This document shows, in pieces, positions 49,141-56,735 of a stretch of 64,000 bases of DNA. Position 1 is the stretch's first letter; every line of letters starts with the position of its first letter. The notes under the pieces were generated by a model, which worked only from the letters and a program-made list of their open reading frames with translations, ran no database searches and was not told where the DNA came from. The stretch is from positions 243,357 to 307,356 of the forward strand of contig CAUYUJ010014193.1 in assembly GCA_963575745.1 (NCBI GenBank), written 5' to 3'. The translations under genes were made by a program, and so were the position numbers. The DNA comes from Prorocentrum cordatum (taxonomy: Eukaryota; Sar; Dinophyceae; Prorocentrales; Prorocentraceae).

Positions 49141-52100
49141 GGGTTCCTTCAAGGTCGTGGAGGGCTGGCGCGTTGCCGAATTGGCGGGCAAGGATGTGCG
49201 GCGGCATCCCTGTGGCACGGACGTCGAGCAGGTTGTGTGGCCTGGGGGGATGGGGGCACCTGCTGGACAGGCAGCATGTGTCGGAGTCCCTGTTGTTGGT
49301 GCTGTATGCACACGTCCAACTGTTGCACGAGTAGTCCGTGGACCAGTCCATGAGTGTACGCAGTCCGCTGCGGCCGCAGTCTGGGCACGTTGGTTGGCCC
49401 GAGGTGCCGAGCTGCGTGTTGCGGCGAGCCGCACAGTACTGACAGCATTGGAATCGACACTGTAGGCAAGACCAGCGTCCTGGTAAAGGCGGGAGCGCAT
49501 GCTCATTTGTGCCTGGGTCGTCTGGGTGGGGTCGCGGGCGATCCCACAAGGGCCAGACGTCAGCAAACCAGGATTGGCCTGTAGTGCGGACAACCTCGGC
49601 GGGGAGGCGAGCGTCCTCGGCATGGCACCTGATCCACTGGGGCCCCATGTCCGCTGGTACCATGACGGTGCGCCAGGTGTCGTCCGCTTTGACGTGGACT
49701 TGGGTCGGTGCCCAGAGCTTAGTAGTGGTGTCGCCGTGGTCGTGGTGGAGGATGACCCAGCCGTCCCGCCCCGCCACCGCAGGGTCAATAACGCGGTGGC
49801 CCATGACTGTCGTCCCCCACGGTAAGTAGGCACCATCGTGGTGATCACCAGGGTCAAGCCAGACCTCGATGCCAGGGGCATTGACACGGGTCCGCACATC
49901 ACGGACGTGGTAGGCGAGGACGTGGTAGGCAGTCGGCTCCTCTTCCGTCACAATGTGCTCCCACGTCTCGATGCCACTGTTGTCTGAGGTGGAGTTCCCG
50001 TCACTCTGTCGTGACGAGCGAGAGGCAGATCGTCGTGGGCGGGCACGGCCTCGGGCGAGGGCGGCGGCCGCGCTGATGAGGGAAGGCGTACGGCGTTCGT
50101 CGGCTCCAGATGACGTCGATGAGCGGTCTGGACTGTGCGCCAGGGCTGTGCCTGACTTGTACGTGCGTGGTGGGCCCGACGCGGCCCCAGGGCTGGAGCC
50201 GCTGGGGCGCGACCCGCGTGCGTCAGGGTGCCCCCGCACGGGGACAGCTTGCAAGCCAGTGTACACCAGGTCGATGAGTGGTTTCGGGTCCAGCTGGAGC
50301 ATGTGAAGCGAGACGCGTGGGCGGGGCTGGTTAGGGTCATCCCTGGTGGCTGCTTCCGTGTCGTAGTGCTGTTTGGCCCATACTCGCGCTGCCTCTGGCG
50401 AGTATAGTGCCTGCGGCGGTGGCCATGCTGCCGCGATGGCTGGTCTGCGCCTGGTGCTAGCTTCCTGGTCGTGAGCTTCAGCCGCCTCACGGAGATCTGG
50501 ATGATCGTAGCCAGCGATGTGGAGGGCGTGCGCGCAGTCGCCCATGCCATAGGCGTGTGGAAGGGCACGGCACCTGGAAGCAGCTTCTGTGGGGGCACAC
50601 CAGTCCATGCGGATGAGGAGGCTCAGGACCCGAGGGTAAATGAGGCGCGCTCCGTGGGCCTCGCCTTTCACGTAGTTTTGCCTGTTTTCCCCGCGCGGTG
50701 GTTGGGTGGCCTCGCACATCCAGAGTGCGATGGGTCCCCACGCGAGGGTGTCGTCTTCAAGACTGTAGGGCGGGTGGGGCGGCATTGCGTACCACGCGGC
50801 CAGCGAAGGGTGCACGCTCGCGTACGTGCGGCCAACGTTGGTGCCAGTTCGGCCCTTCGCTTCACGGCGGGGACCTGGCAAGAGGTGCCCTCCACTGGCA
50901 GCAAGACGGGCCGCAAGGTCGCCGCGGGTCCCATGCCAGAAGACAGTGGGCGCGTCGGTGGTGGGTTGGCGGAGGTCCCACGTGAGGTATGGGAAGATTG
51001 TCTCGCCTGAGTTCCCGCCCGAGTCTTCCAGCACCCAAGTGAGGCGGTTCGGTGGCCTCTGCATGATGTCCGTCCACGGCCCCAGCGCTTGGAGTGTTGG
51101 ATCATGAGTAAATCGAGGATGGTCGTGGAGTCGCAGAGCGTCTTTGATGTCCTCTGTAGACACGCCACTGTTTCCTAGCGCAAAGCCGTTTTGATACAGG
51201 GCGTTAAGTATGCTCTTCGGCGGCACGGGGACCGCTGGGTCGCGCTGGATGGTGTTGCGTAAGTTGCGTGTCGGTGGCTTGAGGGCTGTGTAAGGCATAC
51301 CAGGGCCTGAAGGCGCCTGGGGCCTGTCGGGTGATGCATAGCGTGCTCGCCGTCGCGGTGGTTGGGTGTCCGCGTCGGGGGAGGAACCACGAGCGTCAGC
51401 ATGTCGGAAAATGGACCACGGGCTATCGTGGGTGCGCTCACGCGTTTCCCTTGCCTCGGTGTCGCTGCCGTGTGCTGTGGCATCCTCGCTAGTCGGTAGG
51501 TTACCGAATGCCGCGCCGCTCTTGGGGCCGTCTCGTGGAGACGGGCTGGTCGATCTTGGTGTGACAGACGAGGCTCGCGACACGGCGGCAGTGACTTCGG
51601 CGATGGCGGCGGTGGTGGCGGTAGTGACATCGGCGACTGCGGCGGCAACTGCTGCGGCGTAGTGTTCCTGTAGCAGCGGATGTCGGAGTGCGTGCACATG
51701 CTGGTCGTCGTGTTCGTCGGCGAGCGTGCACGGCATTTTGTATGTGGCCTCGTCCCGCGGCCTCCTGCTCGGTTGGCAACAGCGGAGGCACCACTGGGCT
51801 GTGGATGAGTCCAGGGCCCGCGCACAGATGCGGGCTCCTACGTGTCCGACAGCTCCCTGGGCAAGAAGTTTGGCACCGACGAGTAGAAGACCACACACGA
51901 CTCCACCCGTGGCAATAGCCCCTAGCTTGCCGCTGGCCCATTTCAGGACACCCCCGAGGCCGACCCCGACTGCAGTGGCTCCGCCCGAGACGCTATCTCT
52001 GAGTTTGACGCTGGTCCATTTGAGAGTGGCCCACAATGTGGACGTGACATTGTATGTCGTTTTGCGTCGGGATGTGGTGGGCACCGATGGGCCTGGTGCC

Positions 52101-53767
52101 GTCGCTTTGCGTCGTCGTCGTTGTCGGTAGCTGGGGTCTCGGCTCGGTGTCGGCAAGTACCCATCGACCTGGTCCTTGTACGGCATTGCTATCGCGATGG
52201 CGTACGTGGCCACAAAGAGGCAGATGAGGCAGCCACCATGTCGTGATGCCGCTGCGCTGTGCTGGGGCTCGTGGGAACCGCTGGCATCTGGGTACTCATC
52301 ATCGATGGGGTCGTTGTCGATGTCGGCCTGCCAGTGGTCAATGGCACTGGGGTTGGCGTCAGTCACGTTGTCACGGTGTACAAAGGTGAAGGGCGTGGTG
52401 CTGCCACCTGCAGTCTGGGGATGTCCAGGTCTAGCCAGTGGTGCAGCGGGGCTGAAGCCGCCACTGCACGGGCTGGCATGAGCTGGCGATGCAGTGGAAT
52501 GGCTTGTCGCGTCAGCGGTAGTGCCGCCTTCAGCGTCGTTGAGCTGTGCGCCGAAGTCGGCCTGAGCTGAGTTGTGGGGCGGACTGCTGTGCAACGAGGT
52601 GTGCCCAAAGTAGGGTTCACTGTCGCGGTCACGCTGGGCCGAGTCGCCTGGTGGTGTCGTGCCGTCTCGATCCTGGGTATCGATGCCGTCCTGGCTATCG
52701 TCCGACGCGTGGAACGAGTCCATGGATATGTTGCCGATATCGCTGGCCGCGATGTGCTGTAGCAGCCATGATACGGGATCATCTGCGGCCTGATCGGTGC
52801 CGTCCATCGGCGCCGCGGCGAGCTCCGCCTCGACGAGCGGCAGCATGTCTGGCGGTTGGTGCAGGATCACGTCGGCGAGGTACGCCATGGCGTCTTGGTC
52901 GGGTGGAGGGAGGCCTCTTGGCAGCAGAGCATGGGCCCGTGAGAGGTATGGCGGCAAAGGTGCCGTGAAAGCCTCAGGGCCGACGAGCGTGGCACGAGCG
53001 CCCTGGTATTCCAGAAGGAGGCCAAAGTAGCGGGTGGCGTACTCGCGGCTGCTCTGGATACGAGTGAGGTTGCGGTTGGTGCGCTGCCTGTCGGGGCCCG
53101 CTCTGTGCCAGATGTCCTCGCACATGTCGACCGCGGTGCGCTGACGCAGGGCGTCGGTTGTGTCCTCAGAATCCTCCTGAAAGAGGTGATCGTACTGTGG
53201 CAGATGAAGCGTCGCCAGGATGTACGGGACGCAGTCCTCGAGCCATGCCCAGAACATGTCCTGGTTGTCCTCACCTGGTGCCCACGCCGCAGCACACGGT
53301 ATGAGCCGGGCGCGGATCATCATCAGGTGCCAGAAAGCAGGGTCCTCCTCGGGTTCGCCCCTAGCGCACAGGGGAGTGGTGAGACCCGTAGGGCAATAGC
53401 GGGGCACAACAGCGGGGCTGAAGCCGCCACTGTGTGCCTGGCCTATGCCGCACGGACCCGCGGCAACGGTGCTGTTCACGATCGGGTCCAAAATGGTGCA
53501 GTGATCGTACTTGTAGATGCTGTCATCGTAGAGGTAGAAAAGGGTCCCACGTTCAGCGTGTCGCAGGAGAACCTCACCTCCATGCTGGGGCGCACCGCCT
53601 GAAGACGGGTGTGCTCCAGCGAGCGAGGGGAGGGCCAGGCTGCAGGCAAGGCGCCACATGATGGCGAGGCCTGGCGGGCGGCGCGAGCGATGAGCCAAAA
53701 GCTGCATGTCAGCACGCATCCTCAGATACCCCTGCATGCTCATGTACATTGCAACAAGCACACCCAC
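49025..53767 (-). CDS. Retroelement B: large ORF with possible ADP-ribosyltransferase-like and Cys-rich domains
   Basis: A 1580-residue frame; the first codon is GTG and the first ATG is at 53749. Residues ~480-505 (GGCLICLFVATYAIAIAM) and ~615-640 (GGVVCGLLLVGAKLL) are hydrophobic and could span a membrane. Residues ~930-1050 contain VFWHGTRGDLAARLAASGG, then GRTGTNVGRTYASVHPSLAA. This resembles the H-G-T and 'G-x-x-Y-A...A' pattern of PARP/KptA-type ADP-ribosyltransferase folds. Residues ~1430-1500 are rich in C-X2-C pairs (CLQCRFQCCQYC and CPDCG), a zinc-binding module. Three family 2 hairpins are translated as GGFSP or GSSP. It is probably part of the retroelement polyprotein. The ART assignment is inference. 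Confidence 0.55.
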   Translation of the reverse strand: MGVLVAMYMSMQGYLRMRADMQLLAHRSRRPPGLAIMWRLACSLALPSLAGAHPSSGGAPQHGGEVLLRHAERGTLFYLYDDSIYKYDHCTILDPIVNSTVAAGPCGIGQAHSGGFSPAVVPRYCPTGLTTPLCARGEPEEDPAFWHLMMIRARLIPCAAAWAPGEDNQDMFWAWLEDCVPYILATLHLPQYDHLFQEDSEDTTDALRQRTAVDMCEDIWHRAGPDRQRTNRNLTRIQSSREYATRYFGLLLEYQGARATLVGPEAFTAPLPPYLSRAHALLPRGLPPPDQDAMAYLADVILHQPPDMLPLVEAELAAAPMDGTDQAADDPVSWLLQHIAASDIGNISMDSFHASDDSQDGIDTQDRDGTTPPGDSAQRDRDSEPYFGHTSLHSSPPHNSAQADFGAQLNDAEGGTTADATSHSTASPAHASPCSGGFSPAAPLARPGHPQTAGGSTTPFTFVHRDNVTDANPSAIDHWQADIDNDPIDDEYPDASGSHEPQHSAAASRHGGCLICLFVATYAIAIAMPYKDQVDGYLPTPSRDPSYRQRRRRKATAPGPSVPTTSRRKTTYNVTSTLWATLKWTSVKLRDSVSGGATAVGVGLGGVLKWASGKLGAIATGGVVCGLLLVGAKLLAQGAVGHVGARICARALDSSTAQWCLRCCQPSRRPRDEATYKMPCTLADEHDDQHVHALRHPLLQEHYAAAVAAAVADVTTATTAAIAEVTAAVSRASSVTPRSTSPSPRDGPKSGAAFGNLPTSEDATAHGSDTEARETRERTHDSPWSIFRHADARGSSPDADTQPPRRRARYASPDRPQAPSGPGMPYTALKPPTRNLRNTIQRDPAVPVPPKSILNALYQNGFALGNSGVSTEDIKDALRLHDHPRFTHDPTLQALGPWTDIMQRPPNRLTWVLEDSGGNSGETIFPYLTWDLRQPTTDAPTVFWHGTRGDLAARLAASGGHLLPGPRREAKGRTGTNVGRTYASVHPSLAAWYAMPPHPPYSLEDDTLAWGPIALWMCEATQPPRGENRQNYVKGEAHGARLIYPRVLSLLIRMDWCAPTEAASRCRALPHAYGMGDCAHALHIAGYDHPDLREAAEAHDQEASTRRRPAIAAAWPPPQALYSPEAARVWAKQHYDTEAATRDDPNQPRPRVSLHMLQLDPKPLIDLVYTGLQAVPVRGHPDARGSRPSGSSPGAASGPPRTYKSGTALAHSPDRSSTSSGADERRTPSLISAAAALARGRARPRRSASRSSRQSDGNSTSDNSGIETWEHIVTEEEPTAYHVLAYHVRDVRTRVNAPGIEVWLDPGDHHDGAYLPWGTTVMGHRVIDPAVAGRDGWVILHHDHGDTTTKLWAPTQVHVKADDTWRTVMVPADMGPQWIRCHAEDARLPAEVVRTTGQSWFADVWPLWDRPRPHPDDPGTNEHALPPLPGRWSCLQCRFQCCQYCAARRNTQLGTSGQPTCPDCGRSGLRTLMDWSTDYSCNSWTCAYSTNNRDSDTCCLSSRCPHPPRPHNLLDVRATGMPPHILARQFGNAPALHDLEGTPPSAFRPRGGTSTTRASRLPGSMVLPTAAAARPQAGTA
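49113..49143 (+). repeat. Hairpin family 2 variant at an ORF frame junction
   Basis: CCCCCCCG, core GGGCCTGAAGGC, GCT, CGGGGGGG. The C7 and G7 runs form the stem. The 1580-residue ORF and the EEP-bearing ORF swap frames (+1) in this neighbourhood. Confidence 0.7.
50184..50208 (+). repeat. Hairpin family 2, GGCTGGAGCC core
   Basis: GCCCCAG, core GGCTGGAGCC, G, CTGGGGC. A 7-bp perfect outer stem. Read PSGSSPG on the minus strand. Confidence 0.8.
51300..51320 (+). repeat. Hairpin family 2 variant, GCCTGAAGGC core
   Basis: CCAG, G, GCCTGAAGGC, GC, CTGG. The inner base pair is reversed compared with the main core (GCC/GGC instead of GGC/GCC), which keeps the stem. Confidence 0.65.
52441..52469 (+). 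repeat. Hairpin family 2, GTGCAG arms
   Basis: GTGCAG, CGG, core GGCTGAAGCC, GCCA, CTGCAC. Read SGGFSPA on the minus strand. Confidence 0.85.
53409..53433 (+). repeat. Hairpin family 2, ACAG arms
   Basis: ACAG, CGG, core GGCTGAAGCC, GCCA, CTGT, with a partly paired CAC/GTG extension outside. Read SGGFSPA on the minus strand. Confidence 0.8.
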
Positions 53768-53920
53768 AGCAAGATGACAGGTGTCCCTACACCAGATAGC
53801 TTGCTCGTGCTGCTGCCAAAACTGACATGATATGACAAGAAAGAGATACGACGCGAAGAGAGAAGAGATGCCTCTGAAGGCGCTTCCTCGGAGGGCTGAG
53901 GCAGGCTCTCTGAGGCACCT

Positions 53921-56491
53921 TCAATAGGGTTCCTGAGTGGCCCGACCCTTGTCTTTGCCTTTGTCAGCCCCTGGGGGCCCCGTCCCTGGGGTGACCTGGC
54001 CTGGCTGGTCAATCCACCCGCAGACAGCCACGGGATCGGCAACTGATGCAGCTTCCTCCTTTTTTGTTTCGAGGGTGGCCACCTGAGGCAGGTGGATGGT
54101 GCCCCCCGTGAGGTGCCCGAGGAGGGCCTGGATGTCGCCACGCAGTGCAGCAGCTTCGGTAGTTGCCGTCTGTTGCTGAGTGACGACGGTGGCAAGCCCT
54201 CGTTCCAAACCTGAAACGTGCTCCGTGAGTGTGGCCTGGGATGAGAGAACGCCCGCAAGCTGAACCTGCATGTTATCCACCGTGTTGGCAAGCAGCTCGT
54301 GCTGTTGTTCCATGTGTTGGATGCGGGTCGTGGCGGCATCTGGCAGTTTAGGGGCCGTTGCGAAGCGTTCGCCGAGGGTGCTCAGTTCGCGAGATGCCAC
54401 GCTGAATTCATCCCCTGATGAGAGGATCTCGACGTCGTCAACGTCGCCTGGAACCTCGGCGGCTGTGGCAGCGTCCCCATCCGTGTGGCCCCCGCCTTCA
54501 GCCGCCACCGTGCCAAGTTGTGGGTCATGACCACCTGGTCCTTGGACGGCCGTCTGCTCGGCAGCTCCATCCGTGCCGTGCGGGGGTGCAGAGGAGCTGC
54601 GGCCTGGGGCGCCGTGTGATCTTGCGTGCGGCGTGGCGTCGCGTTTCCCACTGGAGGATCGGTGGCGCTTGGCTAGAGGCTCCTCCTTGGGGATCGGGAG
54701 CGGTGCGACGCCCTTGCCTTTGGGCGTGGCAGTCATGAGGTCGTGGAGGTAAGGGCTCTGGGCCGCTTTGGTTAGGAGTGTGCCCGTGGCGGGGCTGAAG
54801 CCGCCACCACGGGCTGGCGGCGTCACAGGCTCTGTGATAGTGGTAGGGGTGACAATGGTAACGTTGTCCCTCTTCGGCACCACCTCAGCCAACGGGGCCT
54901 CGGTGATGCTCCACGGGATGGGGCACCCTGCGACCTGTACCGTATATGTGGGTGGGGGACGATGGGCGCGCACTAAGGCAAACTGAGCCGAAGTGGCTGG
55001 GTCCCAGGCGGTGTGGTAGACCTCACAGTCCCATTTGACGGACGGGCCCGTGAGAGTCTTAGCAAGCTGGGTCAGCGTGGCGTGGCGTGCCGCAATGCCA
55101 GTGATGCGGTATCGCGTCTTGGCGAGGGTGGCTTCACAGCCACGGATGCTGACGGCAGCAGCCTTGGCGGCGTCTGACCCTCGTGCAACACGGATCCCCA
55201 ATAAGCCTGACTTGCCGTGCCTGACGACTCCTAGGGCCTTGAAATCCACCGACTTCTGGAACGCATCTGCCATCGTGATGGGCTGGTCCTCAGGGAACCA
55301 CACGGTCTGGTACTTGTCTGCAGTGGGCTCGTCTGCACCTACGTTGCTGAGGTCGTAGGTGGCGCCGAGTTGCCCTGAACCCGCCAAGACCTTGTCAACC
55401 GCTTGAAGACTGACGCCGAAGGTGGCAGCCAGGGACCTCTTTCCGACGCCCGATCCATACCTGCCTAGGCTTTTGCAGGGTTCGAGGATGGTGACGGCTT
55501 TAAAGTTGCCGTGGAAGAGGGCCTTGAAGGTGTCCTGGAGCTGACTATCGAGCTCCTGGCGGCGAGCGTCTTTCTTGGACTCCCTGTGCTTTTGGTTTTG
55601 GCGCGCCTTGTCCTGTGGAGCGGAGTCCCTTCGGAAAGGACCCTTGGCGCGTGGACCACCGTTCACGGGGGCACCTCCCGAGAACTGATCCTCGAAGGCC
55701 TGATGCATGGAGGGGACTGCGGCGATGGCTTCGGTTTCATGTATGGTCACCCGAATCCAGCATACGTGGTCGGCAGGATCGATGGTGGCGACGGCTACTT
55801 TTTCCGTGCAGGCGACTTCCTTGGTGCCCAGCTGGTACACGGTCACGGGGACGTGCGTGTGGACCACTTTGGGCGCCTTGGGGTGACGCTTCAGCACGGG
55901 GACGGCGAGCTCGGTACCGACGTAGTTATCGTTTTTTGGGCCCATGACAGCAATCGCAAGCTGACCCGTGGTACGCTTACCCTGCTCGAGGTGGTGTTGC
56001 AGCAGCCGTTCACCGCTCTCGTAGTCGTGGAGGCTGATACTGGGCTTGTACGTCTTGCCGTCGTCAAGTGATGTGGGTTCGGCCAGGACTGGGACCTTCC
56101 AGAAGGCCGGGTCCAAGGCAATGAATTGGGCGTCCGCAGCCTGAAGACGTGCGGACGCAGCTGGTGGGTGTGATGTGTCACCACCAATGCGCTTAGGCTT
56201 GCTGCGCTGGTGGTGATCCAGCGTGTAGCTGATCTGGTTGGCGGCACACATGCGGATCAAGGCACTGCCGAGCTTCTTTGTGTTGGTCTTGTGCATGTCG
56301 TACGTGGCCTGCAGCTCGTCCGCGTTCAGCTCGGCGAGCCCGTTGTATGCGGCCGTGGGGCGGTCGGACCCCGCTTGCTTGAAAGCTGCAATGCAGTCCT
56401 GCTTGCGTTGGAGGAGAGACCCTTCAGCAGCAGGACGTGAGCTCGGCGGCTGCTTGGAAGAGCGACGGCGCTCCGGCTTGGCGGGGGCCAT
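53921..56491 (-). CDS. Retroelement B: first ORF with C-terminal coiled coil
   Basis: An 856-residue frame from ATG 56491 to a stop at 53921. The N-terminus is basic (KPERRRSSKQPPSS). Residues ~40-560 look globular, with no domain I can name. Around 560-720 it is Pro/Ser/Gly-rich with one family 2 hairpin read as GGGFSPA. Residues ~725-805 have heptad-like hydrophobics (HMEQQHELLANTVDNMQ, then LERGLATVV), a coiled coil. This matches the usual role of a non-LTR ORF1, a multimeric RNA-binding protein. The gap to the next ORF start is about 150 bases, in the same direction. A (GA)n tract lies about 160 bases upstream of the start. Confidence 0.6.
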   Translation of the reverse strand: MAPAKPERRRSSKQPPSSRPAAEGSLLQRKQDCIAAFKQAGSDRPTAAYNGLAELNADELQATYDMHKTNTKKLGSALIRMCAANQISYTLDHHQRSKPKRIGGDTSHPPAASARLQAADAQFIALDPAFWKVPVLAEPTSLDDGKTYKPSISLHDYESGERLLQHHLEQGKRTTGQLAIAVMGPKNDNYVGTELAVPVLKRHPKAPKVVHTHVPVTVYQLGTKEVACTEKVAVATIDPADHVCWIRVTIHETEAIAAVPSMHQAFEDQFSGGAPVNGGPRAKGPFRRDSAPQDKARQNQKHRESKKDARRQELDSQLQDTFKALFHGNFKAVTILEPCKSLGRYGSGVGKRSLAATFGVSLQAVDKVLAGSGQLGATYDLSNVGADEPTADKYQTVWFPEDQPITMADAFQKSVDFKALGVVRHGKSGLLGIRVARGSDAAKAAAVSIRGCEATLAKTRYRITGIAARHATLTQLAKTLTGPSVKWDCEVYHTAWDPATSAQFALVRAHRPPPTYTVQVAGCPIPWSITEAPLAEVVPKRDNVTIVTPTTITEPVTPPARGGGFSPATGTLLTKAAQSPYLHDLMTATPKGKGVAPLPIPKEEPLAKRHRSSSGKRDATPHARSHGAPGRSSSAPPHGTDGAAEQTAVQGPGGHDPQLGTVAAEGGGHTDGDAATAAEVPGDVDDVEILSSGDEFSVASRELSTLGERFATAPKLPDAATTRIQHMEQQHELLANTVDNMQVQLAGVLSSQATLTEHVSGLERGLATVVTQQQTATTEAAALRGDIQALLGHLTGGTIHLPQVATLETKKEEAASVADPVAVCGWIDQPGQVTPGTGPPGADKGKDKGRATQEPY
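54782..54814 (+). repeat. Hairpin family 2, GCCCGTGG arms
   Basis: GCCCGTGG, CGG, core GGCTGAAGCC, GCCA, CC ACGGGC. This is the longest outer stem of family 2 in the window. Read ARGGGFSPA in the first ORF of retroelement B. Confidence 0.85.
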
Positions 56492-56647
56492 TGCGGCGGG
56501 CGCTCTGGTGGGGAGAGAGGTGACGCGAATCAGTAGGGTCCTGCTGGGACCCCTCCGGTCTCGCGAGGCCTGGGAGTCTGACTCCGAGGCGGGGCGCTTC
56601 GCGTCGCGGCTGCGGTCTGAGTGCAGGGCACTCTCGAGCCGAGACTA

Positions 56648-56650
56648 GAG

Positions 56651-56707
<57 letters not shown>

Positions 56708-56735
56708 TGATGATGATGATGATGAAGCGCCTTGA
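56648..56735. repeat. GA microsatellite plus (ATG)n
   Basis: (GA)n at about 56651-56708 followed by a short (ATG)n run. It lies just upstream of retroelement B's first ORF and marks a sharp change to AT-richer DNA. Confidence 0.9.

Larger units (their letters stand above)
41187..56491 (-). mobile_element. Non-LTR (LINE-like) retroelement B, full-length candidate (~15 kb)
   Basis: In sense order: coiled-coil ORF (56.49-53.92 kb), large ORF with membrane-like, ART-like and Cys-rich segments (53.77-49.1), linker plus EEP endonuclease (49.1-45.97), RT/zinc finger/RNase H (45.94-42.3) and a low-complexity tail (to 41.19). All on one strand with short gaps, joined by small frame changes. No LTRs, integrase or protease are seen, which fits a non-LTR element with its own APE-type endonuclease. 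It is unusually long for such elements. Ends and target-site duplications were not identified. Confidence 0.65.
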
